Shown: positions 24,332-36,748, numbered from the stretch's first letter. The stretch is 64,000 nt of DNA from Ulva prolifera (GCA_023078555.1 CM041196.1:2480001-2544000); one strand, 5' to 3'. The notes: a model not told the origin generated them from the letters alone. Made by a program: numbers and translations.

Positions 24332-27300
24332 ATGGGCATTTGCGCTTCACAGCCAGAACCACCACATGGTGTCACCAAGACCAAGCCCAGCCGGTCCCAT
24401 CTGTCCACCACGCACACCAGCCCCTCCACACAACAGAGCACCAGCAAACCTCTCAGCTCCAGTATACCTCGCCAGCGGCCGGCCTCTGTCAATGCCTATC
24501 AAGAATTCGCAGATGCCACTCCACTCCTGACTGGCAAGGTAGCAGTAGTCACAGGCTCCACGGGAGGGCCGCTCCTCGTGGCGTCCACCCTCGTCCGAAA
24601 AGGCGCCTACGTCATCCTCGTCACCACCTCCTCCACAGACCGCTCCAGCCGCATGAAGATCATCGAGACTGCCATGGCAGATGCAGCACAGGAGTACGTG
24701 CGAGATATCGCGCACCGCTCGGCTGCAACAGAGTGCACGCTCCTCGCAGCAGGCCGCCCGACTTCATCGCCGCAGTGGCTGCAAGGTGCCGCGCTCGAAG
24801 CCACGCCGTCGTCCCCCTCCGGCTCAGCTGGCACGTCTGCGGCGGGGGCCTCGACAGACACCCCGCCCCCGCGGCCGTGGGGCACCTCCGGTCGCATTCC
24901 CGCCGCCGACGCGGCCGCAGCCGGCGCAATCCGCCCGACGACGCCGTCGCCGCTCGCGCAGCGCCGCGGCGTTGGCCGCAGCGGCATCGCCGCCGCGTTC
25001 ACCGGCCGCCGCGGCTCACCCCCGTCCCCGACCACCGATGCGGCCCCCGGCGATGCCGTCCACGTGCGCGTGCGCAGCCCAGCGACGCCGGAGGCGCATC
25101 TGCGGCAGCCGCAGGCCGCGGCGGGCCGCCGCGGCGGCAGCGACAGGGGAACGGAGGAGGGCCCGTTTGCCGGCGCGCGGCCGGCGCCGGACAGCGGCGG
25201 CACGCCGTGGCCGAGCGATGGCTTCTCAGTCGTCACGACAAACTTCCAGGACCTGCAGAGCGTGCGGGACGGCGCGCTGGCGGTGCTGCGCATCCTGCGC
25301 GACGACCTCGGCGGCCGCGGTGTCGACCTCCTCGTCAACCTCGCTGGTGCGCACTCCCACACAGCCACTCCCTACAGCATCCTCTGCCACCACGGCGCGC
25401 TCTGCAGCATCATCTGGCAACACGCGACCCTCTGCACAGCACGCACGCGCACACCCGCGTCCGGACTCCCATATGCTGTGGCCGTGCTCTTGTGGTACGT
25501 GCAGTTCCCCCGGGGCTTCCTGCCTCCACGGCCTCGTCCGAGCACCACACACACATGGACCCCCCCCCCCCTCCGCACAAGCACGCGCACGGCCTACTCG
25601 GGTGCCTCCGGCGCCTCTGCCGATGTCTGTGCGGCCAAGTGTGAAGCAGCATCCGGCTACGCAACGTCCCCATGGTGGCGGAGGTGGCCAGGTGGCCAGG
25701 GGCACGTGGCAGTGTAGCTGCCCATGTGTTCACTGACCAGGGAGCTGCTGTGCTGTTTTTGGATGCAACCCTGATGGCTATGAATCAAGTCAAACAATTT
25801 CAGTCACTTATGTTGATAAGTAAATAGTTATGTATACAGCCATGTACTGATTGCGCAAATGCCGGGGTTGCAGGGTGTATGGCAGTGGGCCAGGTGCCAC
25901 ATTGGCATTGTCATCTGTTTATGCATGCCAGTCAGAACAGCAATTTCTGCTGTTGCAGTGGCATGCATGGCTTATGCCTGGCAGGCCACCAGGCACGGGC
26001 TGCTGCAAAGTGACTCACGTGTTCAACAGTCAAGCTGCTTATGGCTGCTATTTTGGTTCACCCTCTGGCCTCTGCAAAGACAGGCCATTGCTGCTGGCTG
26101 TGGTCAGAGTGGATGTCTGGGTGTCTGGGTGCATTCCTACGTGCTAGGTAGATCTTTCTTACACTGACTGCACAGAGGTGGATGTAGAATGTGTCGGGGA
26201 CACTGTTGTGCTGCAAAATTCGTCAAACCAGTCTTGTTACTGCCATGGGGGAGAGCATACGCTGTCAGCGATTTGCCTCTCCAGGCCACTGGTCAACAGC
26301 AACTGACTCCTGCTCGATGGTGAGTGGATTCAACGAATGTTCACACGGGTCCAGGCCTTCACACTCCAGCAGGAGCCAGCCTAGGTCTTTGATACATCCA
26401 CCCCCTGTAGCAGGACACTGTAGCTGCACATGGCTACATATTCACACATGTGTATGAGCATCTGATGAGACAACCCTTGACCCTTGTTTCCTTCCTGCTG
26501 CAACCACACCCATTCTCACAGTGTGCTGGGAAGGTACAGTGAAGTGATGCCAAGGCAGCTGCCTGCCAGCACTGTGCAGCTTCCACTCCCTGCTACCTCC
26601 GATCTCATGTGCACAGCAACTTGAGATGAAAATATCGCATCTAGCCCCTGCTGTGTGCTTTCTTTCACACTATGAAGTCTTCACGGTTGGCTGAGTAGCT
26701 GCCACAGCCATGAGCACGAGAGCGATGGGCTCCTAGTTGGGACTCTTGAAGTTGCAAGGCATAATTCAGCAGAATCAATTATTCCATGTATTTGCCAACA
26801 GAATGGCATCCAATTGTTGTATGACAACACCCAGCTTGCTACCTGTGCATGGCCTACAAGATAGTTAAGTTATCATAAGGCAATGCACAGGGGCACAGCC
26901 AACATAGCTTCAGCATGCCTCGCCAGTGTTGGCTGAACAGGCCGGCTTACATACAGCAATTGCTCTGTTTCTGGGTCTGATTGTGAGGTGAGGGGAGTCG
27001 CTTGTGAGGAAATGATGCTGCTGAACAAGCATGGTTCAGCTATGACACTTCACCAAGACAGTGCTCGGCAGTCAGGGGCTTCAATGTGTCATCAGACATG
27101 CTGGCTAGACGTATCAGGACTGGTGATCAATCTCTGGCTGCAGCTGCCCCAGCTATGTACGTCAATGACTGGTGAAAAAAAACCGCTGTTGAAAAAAAAG
27201 CCGTCCTCGCCCTCGCCCAGCCCAGCCCAGCCGTGTGCATAACAGTCATGTCGTGTGCATGTCATCGTGCCTCACGTCACTGCCACAGACAGCTTGGGCA

Positions 27301-30300
27301 GAGTGTCACTGGCGATCGCATTCGGCTACATGTCACACATACTGGCAGCTGGTGTCTTTTGCCTGTCCCCTCAGGCACCATCACGCAGGCAGGCGGCACG
27401 CGGCACGCGGTGTCCACCGCGCACCTCTAGAGCTGGCAGCACCTAGCTGGCGTGTCCGCCGGTGTGCCTGCGTCCCACATCTGGCCGCGTGAAGCTTCAG
27501 CTTTGTGGGTAGCTTTGACGTCTGCCGAATCGGTCTCATCAGACCCTGCAGCACCTGAGGCTATTGCTCGGCCGACCTCCTGTGTTGCTGTTTTGCCATC
27601 GAAGCCCCGCAACATGGCCGTGCCCACTGGGAGGATGATTGTTTTCAATGCTATTTCGCCTCAGCATTCAGGAAAATCTAAGCAGTCACACCTCAGAGTC
27701 TCAGTCAGAGCCTGGGATGTGAACGCAGGCACAAGTAGGAAATGGCGTTCATGGGAGGGGCCGCCAGGGTGACACCAACCATGGGCGTCCATGCCAATGC
27801 CAGACGGAACAGTCCCTGTTGATCGAATTCACAGGGTCGTCGCTGCAGCAACATGTTAGCACAGCACAGCCCGTGACTGAAAAATAAACGTGGCTTGCAG
27901 CAGAATCTCGACATAGTGTTTTCATGGGAGTCACTCAAGTATGGGGTATGTAAAGTAAAGTGAATCTGGATTTACTCAGCCATGTCCTTGAGAGGACATT
28001 GACAACATGTCGAAGGGGTGAACCACCTGGAAACCCCCCTCTGACAACCGTAGGCGACCCCCAAGGCCTCCTCCTGCGCTCCTAAGCGAGGTGGTCATTG
28101 GAGTTTGTTTGGGTTGAGCCGTTGAACAGGATTTGAACAGGACAGCATCCCGGGGCCGTGGTCATTGCCACTAGTTTACTCACGTGTTACTCATTGTCGT
28201 ACCCGCCCTCTCTGTTGACAGCCCCCACCTTGCAGCGACGGTCGCCCCCTCAGCATCTTTGATCTGATCTGCTGCAGACATCCCCAGCCAGTGTGGTGGC
28301 ACTTGGCACGTGGCAACGGTTCGTTTGAGGGCAGCCTGGGTACAAGGCATGCTTGTCAACACGAAGCTGGCAACGTCAGGAGGTGTCACAGGCACCTCTG
28401 ATGTATTGCAAACCTGCTGTGTTGGTCGATCGAGCAGATTGGGTCTCGCATCCCGCATCCGTTCTGAGAGATGCATGCACCAGCTTGCTAGATGCAGAGG
28501 CGAGGACATGTGTGAGTTGAAAACATATGTTTTTTGCGGAGCATGGCGTGCCGTGCTGCTTTGCTGCTTGGCTGTGGGCACCGGCTGTGCTGTGTCAACC
28601 TGCAGTTTGATCGTGCACATTGCTGTGCTGTGTGAGTATCACAGACCAACAGCCCGTAAACGCACCTCATGGCTGACTGATTGAGTTGACAAGCATGACC
28701 GGTACTGGTGTATGGAACTGATACTGCTGTGCCTCAAGCCATGTGAATGAAAGAGTGCCATGGAATGCAAAAAAGCATATCGGTCAGACATGTGCAAAAA
28801 AGCATATCGGTCAGACATGGATACGGCTCGGTAAATTTAGATTTACTTTTACTTTACATGTGGGCTGAAGACGCATGTGATCAGACAGAAGCTCTCATTG
28901 TGATCATTCTGAGCTGTCCACAAAAGCTGGGTCCTCTGAGATCTGAGGCTGGCCAGTCCTCCAGCTTGTGGCAATCCAGTGATATGGCTGCTATACCCCA
29001 TGGTATAGCGGCCATATCACTGGATTGCCACACCATCTTCGTCCGGCTGCGTTGTCCTGAATGTGCATATTCTAGCACATGCCGCCAGTGGCCACGGCCA
29101 GCTGCTGCTGCGCGAGCATGATTGAGCAGACTGAGCAAAGCATGAGGGAACGTGAGTGAGCAAGAGTATGCAACAGTTGTGCAGTGTGTTATCCCCGGTG
29201 GGAAGTCCAGAATCCTGCCTTCCCCCCCATGCTGCAGTAGTTACACCACGAAAAAACAAAGCAACTGAGACTTAAGACACAAGAGCAATGGGTCGTCTGT
29301 TCTACAAAGGAGCAGGATGCTTCCGCTTCCGCTCGCCATGATGATGCAGACGGATTTTGTATGGGTTCTGGCAGCACTGCTGGGCCTTCTCTCAGGTCTC
29401 CTGACCCCTTCAACTCTGAGCTGAGCTGAGCACAGCCATGATGGCACTTTGCGATTGCAAGTTGCGGCAATAGCTGGTGACAGGTGACAGCAGGTTGCCA
29501 GTGCTGTGCTCGCAAGATGTGGTCACGTTGTGGTCACGTAGATGCATTCCTGGCTGTGCACACTCAAGGTGATCAGAGCAGGAGTATCATGAGCAGGCAG
29601 GCCAATATCAGAGCAGGAGTCACAGTATCTAGATCTGGATCTGGAGCTGTAGCCCCTGCAGACATGCCCAGAATGATCCTAGGTTCTTGACACATGCTGA
29701 CTGACCCACATGATAAAACCACAAAGTTCACCATGCTGCATGATGTGAATTGCATCATGGGTGCCATGGAGATTATGTTGTTAAGTCAGATGGGTGGTTG
29801 CCATGGCGGTGGGTGAGTGGATTACATCATCTGACTCATGCAACTGAATTTGCTAGCTCAGCTAGATACTCCAGCTTGGATCCTTGCTGGTACCAGTGTC
29901 CACTGAGTTGTGAGTCACGTACGTATCAGCATCAGCCCATGCAGCATGTGGCATGCCTTCGCTTCATTGACTTTCCTATTGGTGGTTGTGCGTGCTGCTG
30001 TGGGGCTGCTTGCTGTGCACCTCAGCCATGATTCTCACTGAAACACTGAACCAGGCAGGGCCTGCCATACGTCAGCCCCCGAGCCCACCTGCTCCACAAT
30101 CATGAGCAGATGTGAGTGTTTCACAGGGACAAATCCCTGTACCTGCTCCTGATCGCAACTTGGTGCCCGATGACTGCACTTGGGTGGATGACCATCTCTG
30201 CAACAAGTTGTGTGCCAGATGACTCTGCCCTGAGTCAGAGGACCATGTCCAGGGGCAAATCTGTCATGAGGTCATGAGGGTGCCATGAGGTGTGCACATC

Positions 30301-32521
30301 CCACACCTGGCATATGAGGACGCCCAAGGGAACATAGTACAAATGTGCCTCTTGATCTCTGCATGTGTGACCCGATACACGCACTGCGATGGTGCTCGGG
30401 GCATAGAGCAGGGAGTCCCCGGTTTGTCGTCCCAGGGCAGCAGCAAGCCCATCAGCGGATTGCTGCTGCTTCTCATCAGTCGCACCCCCCAACTTCCACA
30501 CACGCTGTCCTAGAGCCCACAGAGGCTGCGCACCAGATCTGGCTGGCCGCGAGTGCGCAGGGTCAAACAGTGCCACGGTCCGTTCTTGCCTGGCCCTGTT
30601 GTACATTGCTGCATCACCCACCGCCACGACGGTGTGTGGTCAGGCAGCCATCCCAGTGGCGCCCTCTGTGAGACCCTCGGCGAAACTGGGAGGAAGGGTT
30701 ATGTTGAGACTGTACATGCTCTGACCTGGGCTCTGCAGAGTGTTGTCATCGCTCTGCGCTACATGATAGCATCGATAGCATCGCACAAGAACGGGCCGGG
30801 TTCTTAGCTGAGTGAAAGTGCCACGTATGCAGACGAGCTCCCACTTAGGAGCAGCTACCACATGATAGGGTACCCTCGATGTCAGGCCGCCACGACATGC
30901 ACTCCTAGCAGCTAGTCTCATGGATGCATCTTTGTTCATGAACAGGACCTGGTTCAAGCAGGCCGGCGAGTGCCACATGGATGTGGCCAGCTGCTCTCAG
31001 CAGTTTCATATTGCAAAGCGGAAATGTGTCATCCAAGCTCGATGCCCCCCAGGCATCGGAGCTTGGCTTGCCTCTGTGTGACATGTGCCACGGCCAACGC
31101 CCAGCCTGTACAAGATCGCGGACACCGACCCCAGCAACGTCTGTTTCGCAACCGTCCATGCATGCACAACTGCCAGTGGCAGCAGAGCTCTATGTCGCGG
31201 TAGGTTGTTGAGTGGAACACAGCACATCGTGTACTTTTGTCCAGATTCTTTCAGTCCCAGCTTGGCCGGTCTGCCACGCGCTCATTGCCACTGCGCCGTG
31301 CTGCCGGCCCCCTGCTCGGCACGCAAAGCGATGCACACAGATGAACAAGCGGAAGCGCTGACGCTGCTGGGTGCGTGCAGAGGATCGGCCGCGATCGGAG
31401 ACCAGCAAGCACCTCTCCGCGGACGGCTACGACGTCCAAGTCCAGGCCAACGCGATCTCCCACTTCCTCTTCACGCGGCTCCTCATGCCGGCTCTACAGA
31501 TCGCGGCGGGCGCGCGTGGCAAGGCGCGCATCGTGAACTGCACCTCCGCCGGCCGCGAAGCCCTCGCCGCCGACGTCCCCGCTGAGTGCTTCGCACGCCA
31601 CGGCGCCGCTGCCAAAGCCGGCGGCGCCAAGGGCGCCGTGGCGGCCGGGGACGGCGGCGCGCGTGCGAATGCGTATGGGGTTGTGCCGGCGGTCGCGGTG
31701 GCGGAGGAGCGCGCGCAACGGCGGCGGCCGCAGCGCGGCGGCGGCGGCTACTGCGACGTCCGGGAGCGCCGGCAGCAGAGCCGCAAGGCGAATCTCGTGT
31801 TCTCGATGGCACTGCGGGTGCGCCCCCCTGGCCGCACCTCTGGCGCCGCTTGCCCGGCTGGGGTAGCGCCGTTCTGGGTCTGTCCCATGAGAATTGCTGA
31901 ACTGCAAACGAGCAACGTGCTGAAGAGAATAAGGGCATTGACGGTCGGCGCCAATGCCCGCCAACCATCCTGGAAACCGTGCAGAAGCGGCAGAACACAG
32001 CCATGCCGCTGCTCGCACGGCGTGTAACTCGTCACAGCACAGCACATGCACAGTGTGCGCGCTTGCCTGTGCAGGATCTGCTAGGGTTCTCGCGGTCCAA
32101 CATCGCCGTCGCCGTCGCGATCACCGGCCCGCACGCCGGCCTCTCGGCAGCGGCGGCCGATGACCCAGCCGCCGCCCCGGCCGCCGGGGACGGCGCCGAT
32201 GGCGGCCGCGGCACGGCCGCCGGGCAGTACGCGATCGCGGCGCGGCACTCGACGATGGATGTGTGGATGCCGGTGCTCGCATGTGCATGTCTGCACGACG
32301 TGCATTCGGGCGACATCTTCGTGGCGGGGTCGCGGCGGCAGAACGGCGCGCGTGCCGTGGGAGTCCCCGGCGTCGCTCCGGCGGAGCACGACGTGGGCTC
32401 GCCAGAGAAGATCACGCTGGAGGGCCTCGGGGTCGCGATTGATGAGGGGCTGGCGGGGGTTGTTTGGGAGGGCTGCCAGAAGGCTGCGGCGCCGTTCCTC
32501 CCCGGCAAGACGCGCAAGTGA
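24332..32521 (+). CDS. Short-chain dehydrogenase/reductase-like protein, catalytically degenerate
   Basis: Three exons, 24332-25346, 31381-31817 and 32075-32521, about 632 aa. The order of SDR elements is clear. Strand 1 is GKVAVVTGSTGGPLLVAS at about residue 68, and strand 4 is VDLLVNLA. Then come ANAISHFLFTRLLMPAL, ARIVNCTSAG and SRKANLVFSMAL. It resembles the retinol dehydrogenase/WWOX-like branch. Key residues are altered: TGxxxGxG ends in Leu, NNAG reads NLAE, and the Tyr of YxxxK is Gln (QQSRK), though the Ser and Lys remain. About 190 residues of Ala/Pro/Gly/Ser-rich sequence sit between strand 1 and strand 4. The N-terminus MGICAS fits N-myristoylation with a palmitoylatable Cys. The first ATG is preceded by non-ATG codons in the open frame. 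The first intron is 6,034 bp. Activity is doubtful; the fold is confident. Confidence 0.75.
27948..28859. mobile_element. Candidate non-autonomous DNA transposon with terminal inverted repeats
   Basis: The ends are imperfect inverted repeats: left 27948-27981 starts ATGTAAAGTAAAG, right 28825-28859 ends CTTTACTTTACAT-like on the same strand. When the right end is reverse-complemented, about 29 of 35 positions agree, with one gap. The element would be 912 bp and inserted in the SDR intron. No clear target-site duplication flanks it. A 146-codon open frame (minus, about 28180-28620) lies inside but has no transposase motif I recognise. It could be a MITE-like derivative, or a chance pair of AT-rich repeats. 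Confidence 0.45.
28766..28819 (+). repeat. Perfect tandem duplication, 2 x 27 bp
   Basis: The unit at 28766-28792 is repeated without change at 28793-28819. It ends five bases before the right inverted repeat of the candidate element, so it may be a subterminal repeat of that element. Confidence 0.92.
28967..29032. repeat. Near-perfect 31-bp-arm hairpin
   Basis: Arms 28967-28997 and 29002-29032 pair over 31 positions with a single T/G pair (28989 with 29010, a G-U wobble in + strand RNA) and a 4-base loop CCAT at 28998-29001. It lies in the SDR intron about 108 bp right of the candidate element. It could be a short foldback element, or the stem of a small-RNA precursor if the intron is transcribed; nothing in the sequence decides between these. 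Confidence 0.9.
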
Positions 32522-33713
32522 GCGGCAGGGCGGCGCGCCTGTGTGCCGGCGGCACGGTGAGGGCTTGCGGGTGTTGTGGGTACGGGAGCACGCGGAGACG
32601 GGCCGCGCAGGCAGCGCTTTGTGATGCGAGCTGATTTTTTATTTGGGGGTGTAGGGTTTGACAGGGGTGTGGCGGCTGCTCTGCACGAGGCGGCCCGCCG
32701 GCGCGCAGCAGGTGGGTGCTGCAGGTGCTTATGTGGATTGAATTGTTGTAGATTGCGAAGTGCAGAATGTCTGGGTGTGCAGTGCGAGGCAGTGTCGCCT
32801 TTGGGAAAGCGTGTAGAGCAGCGTTGTTGTTGGTCGTTTTTATGAGCGCTGGCGTGTGTTGTCCGTAGACAGATGTGGTCCCAGCGTAAATAGGATGGAA
32901 GAGTGGTGGCAAGGGTCCCTTGTGTTACACCCACCTTCACCTGTGCTCAGGCCACGCTGCACTTTGAAGCAGCTGCACATTTTTTGAGGGACTGATTCTC
33001 GGTTGGATGCGCCCCAGGGCAAGCGCTACTGATTGTTCCAATTGTATTTATATGACCGGGCTGTACAAACGTCTTGCACACACAGCACCTCGGTTCTCCC
33101 TGTGTCTGATCGTTTGCTTGTGTCAGTGTTCTGGCCAGGAGATGATTCATGTACATCTACTGACAGGGATGCTTGCGGAGGGCGCAATCGTTTTGCCCCC
33201 CACAGGGATTAGGAATAGGGTGACATGATTACACAGCTGCTGCCGAGACAGACCAGCTCCGGACCAAGTAGGGTGCGCAGCAGCAGTGCAGCATCCAGCA
33301 CGATTCAGAGTGGAGATCACACACCCCGTGACTCAGTTGCACACCACCCGAAGGCACAACCTGGAAAGAGGTCGGCCCGTTTCCCACCAATGCGGGAAAG
33401 ACAGCAAAAAAATCGCGCCACATCACATGCGCTGACAGGGCACCACAACTCCGGAGGACCTCGTCGCAGCTGCCCACATGTACCTGGCAGCCGACGCTGA
33501 TGGGCTGGCCTCATGCACCCCATGGCCTGTAACGACACAAAGATCCACCTGGGCAATCAGAGAGCACAGGAACTTGAGCTGCAACCCCCTTCGCTATAGG
33601 CCACTGGTAAGACGCTGGTTCATGACTTGGAGGTGTAACAGAGTCGCAGCACCAGTCACCCCAGCAGTCCACCAGCAGCTGACACACAACCCCTTGAGCC
33701 AAGCTTGCATGGC
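32522..33713. other. Intergenic, convergent gene ends
   Basis: Between the SDR stop (+) and the eIF5A stop (-). Expected to hold both 3' UTRs. I see no conserved open frame or repeat. Confidence 0.5.
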
Positions 33714-35057
33714 TCAGGCAGTTGCCTTGCTGGCAACGATCTTCTCATCTTCCATAGCCTTGAGGACAGATAGGACAAGCTCCTTGCCTTCCTCAAAGTC
33801 CTTGCGGATTTGCTCAGCAAGTTTAATGTCGTCATCAGTCTGGGATGGCAGGGACAGGTCTTCGCGAGTGTCTCCGTTTTCCATCATCAGGCTGACCTGA
33901 ACATCCATGTCAAATTCAAGCACGTGACCATCACAGTGGTATTCAATGTCGAAGTATTCGCAGCCAGGTCAGGCCAGCACAACGAGGGGGAATGCGCACA
34001 AATCCATCATCTTCGTTGATGTCCAGCAGGGAGTAGTCCGTACGAATAACGTTAGGAATCTGCATAACCGCCGAAATCAAGTGTTTTTATCATGAACACT
34101 AGGTGTGAAAAATCGTATGCTGAACAGACTGCCATGGAACCTGACGCAAGTGCACCAGGCTTCCTTGGATGAGGGGGATCATTATCGACCATTAAAACGC
34201 TGCAATTGATTATGACGGTCAATGACCATCCTTGGTCAGCGCAAACCGCAATAGCCGGCCAGAAACGCTGCCGCCACAGCGGACACCGCAATCCGCGAGA
34301 GCGCACTTCCACGTTGTGGGTAGACGGGCACATGTCCTCAAGCTTCTTGCCTGTGAAAATGTCTGTGGCGGTGAAGTTGCACTTGGCATGACCATGCTTT
34401 CCAGTCTTGGAGGTAGACACATCGATCACCTGCGCAACAACAGCGATCATGAGCGGCAAGCTCTCCGCACATTTCATGACGACAGTTTTGCTTCGTGATC
34501 AGCAGCAATGTGATAGGACGACACGTTGCTAGCACGTCCCACCGAGTGCCGCGGAGCCCGACCACTGACATCAACCACGGACATCCAGACGCAGATGGCC
34601 GTGGCTCAAAGACATGTTACTCTAGCCACGGTACTTGGCTGCGGAAGTCTAGCGCCGAGTGCTGCTTGAACCCGTGGTTCTCTGAGCACGAGACGATCAT
34701 TCTCCGAATCACGAATTGGAGCAGCATGATGAAACATTGGATACCTATGAGACTATCACAGTTTTGACGTATCACTCTCACTCAACACACGCCGGAAGCA
34801 TGGGCAATGACCAGCCGTTCCGACGACATGGCCCCTTCCTAGGCATACAGGTTGCTGCGCAGGCGAGATCAAACAGTCTATATCGTAGGATTTACAACAA
34901 CTCAGGTGTGATTTCATACCTTGCATGGTCGTCCGCGAATCACCAGGTGTCCGCCCTTACGGACCTTGCCGGCTTCGGTGGGGTAAGTCGTAGAGGCACC
35001 AGCATCAGTGTTCTCAAACTGGAGATCAGCCTCATGAACCTCATTCTCGTCACCCAT
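33714..35057 (-). CDS. EIF5A: Translation factor eIF5A
   Basis: Complete, four exons: 35057-34920, 34429-34307, 34059-34000 and 33896-33714, totalling 167 aa, close to the usual 157-167. eIF5A binds the ribosome E site and relieves stalled peptide-bond formation and termination, and it is the only known hypusinated protein. The hypusine loop [12 protein letters not shown] is intact. It is preceded by [17 protein letters not shown] and followed by [10 protein letters not shown]. The domain junction reads [14 protein letters not shown] and the C-terminal OB-fold region [17 protein letters not shown]. All introns preserve family sequence across the join. Codon use is less GC-rich than in the neighbouring SDR and helicase genes. 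Confidence 0.97.
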
Positions 35058-35874
35058 CGTGTCCTTTGCTTGGTGTGCGTGCACTTACGAACGGAGGTAG
35101 CAACAGGTCCCAGTTGTCACGACCGAACGAATTACAAAAGGAGGTCGTGCCTGCATCTACACTATTTTCATGCACTTGTCTGGAAGAGCGGCTCATCCTC
35201 CCCGATGCAGAGCGGCGCCTATTCACATACACGGCGGCTTCCGCTGGCGAGCCGAGGCGACAACTCCGCTTAAGTCGGGGGTGGGCAGCTCCAGCGCTGT
35301 GGTGCACCAGCAGAGCTCTGTGCGGCATCATGAAGGCGAGATGGCAAATCAGAGCCACCGCGGGACCTTTCTATTCATCCTGTCACTCCTGAGCAAGGCC
35401 TACTTCGCCTGTGTATCACAAGGTTGAGGCAGACACACTGTCGTGCTGGCTTGCATGGGCACATGCAGGAAGCAACTTGCACAGTTGTTTACACCAGAGC
35501 AGTGATGATTCCCCAAAGTCCGGGAGGTGGCGTGCACTATCAGGGCCGTAGAGGTGTGGAGCTGTGCCATGCACAATGGAGCCGCTAGCAAAGCTGCAGT
35601 CCAAGACCGGACGCAGGGGTGATGTTTCAAAGCACGACTAGCAGCCATGAGCATGAAGCAATCATCACCAACCGGCCCTCGCGGGGGACATGTGGCCGCT
35701 TGCTCCCGACCAGTCATGATTGTGGGCATGGCGTTAAAAATATGGTTCAACGATGGATCTACCACATCAGCATATCTATCTCGAGATGACCGATCTACCT
35801 TGCCAGGACCTTGCAAGCATGGTAGGCTTGCACTTCGTGTCAAGCCGAAGCCTGGCCAAACATGGATACGTGCA
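35058..35874. promoter_or_regulatory. Intergenic upstream of eIF5A
   Basis: 817 bp between the eIF5A start and the bL19 stop, both on the minus strand. It should contain the eIF5A promoter and 5' UTR. No motif was recognised, and no extra coding exon joined to the eIF5A N-terminus. Confidence 0.35.
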
Positions 35875-36748
35875 CTAAAAAGTGTTCTGGGCGTCTTTTC
35901 GGTCACGCAGGTACGTAAGCTTGGCTCTTCGGACGGGGATACTGCGCTTCACGGTGACGCCTTTCAGGAAGGGTGAGTACAGCAGGAAGGTTCGCTCCAC
36001 AGGACCTGTGCCCTTGATCGTGTTCCGCATGCGAAATCTTGTCATGGAGCCGTTGCGTTTGATCCCCATACAGATCCCTGTGAACGTTGTCGGCCTCATG
36101 TCATTCTCTGGAACAACCTGCACACAGGTTCACATGTTTCACCGGATCTCCCCTAGCTAGCTATGCACCGCCTTGCCTCAGATCCTGCCGCCCCGATGGG
36201 ACCAGATCGAAGTCCATGCTTCACTATTCTCCGCACTGACGAGTATTCTATCACAGGATATTCATGACTTGGTCAGATCCATTGGATCTCATATCCGAGC
36301 GCACCAAGGCTACAGTGATCACATCCCCAGCCTTGAAGGAAGGGAACGTCCTCTTCTCCTCAGCCACAAGGGCTGTGTATTCCTGATCGAGAACATTGAG
36401 TATGTGCTTAGTTCTCCGCTGGTATGTTTTCCTTTTGTCGAGCTGGCTGCTGGGAGTCCACGGGACACGAGCACCATCAGGCAGGCGGGCAGTCTCAACG
36501 CCCACTGAGTTGTTGAAGAATGGAGCAAGTCTTTTTCGGGCATGACGTGCCGCTTCTTTGGCGGAATCCTCAGGTTGAGCTCCAGGAACGGCAGAATTAG
36601 GCGTAGATTGATCCACAGCCTGCGACAGCCATCGGCCGTCCTGGTCTATGTCCGTCGACATGGACCGCACAGCGCTGGGCGCAAATGCTCGCGGGTAGAC
36701 CGCGAGCATCCTTGCTGCGGCAGTGAGCGCGCTCGGCATCACAGACAT
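35875..36748 (-). CDS. MRPL19: Organellar ribosomal protein bL19, probably mitochondrial
   Basis: Two exons (36748-36305 and 36117-35875), 228 aa. bL19 lies at the interface of the two ribosomal subunits in bacterial-type ribosomes. The conserved C-terminal core is clear: FKAGDVITVAL-VVPENDMRPTTF, then FTGICMGIKRNGS, GPVERTFLLYSPFLKGVTV and RRAKLTYLRDR. The roughly 110-residue N-terminal extension begins MSVMPSALTAAARMLA and continues through RAFAPSAVRSMST. It is rich in Arg, Ala and Ser without acidic residues, which suggests a mitochondrial presequence rather than a plastid one. The ATG at 36748 is the first in-frame Met. The intron has a GTGCGC donor and a TGCAG acceptor. Confidence 0.9.

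Larger units (their letters stand above)
25347..31380 (+). other. 6,034-bp intron of the SDR gene
   Basis: The donor is GCTG|GTGCGC and the acceptor GTGCAG|AG. The join restores SDR spacing between NLA and the DGYDVQVQANAISHFL block, so no exon seems to be missing. The intron is visibly more AT-rich than the flanking exons. It contains the C12 run at 25560-25571, a candidate terminal-inverted-repeat element, a tandem repeat and a long hairpin. No open frame inside resembles a known protein. Confidence 0.7.

Noticed and set aside
28180-28620. 146-codon open frame inside the inverted-repeat element as a transposase
   Set aside because: No DDE-like spacing, zinc finger or other transposase feature could be seen, and open frames of this length occur by chance in this DNA.
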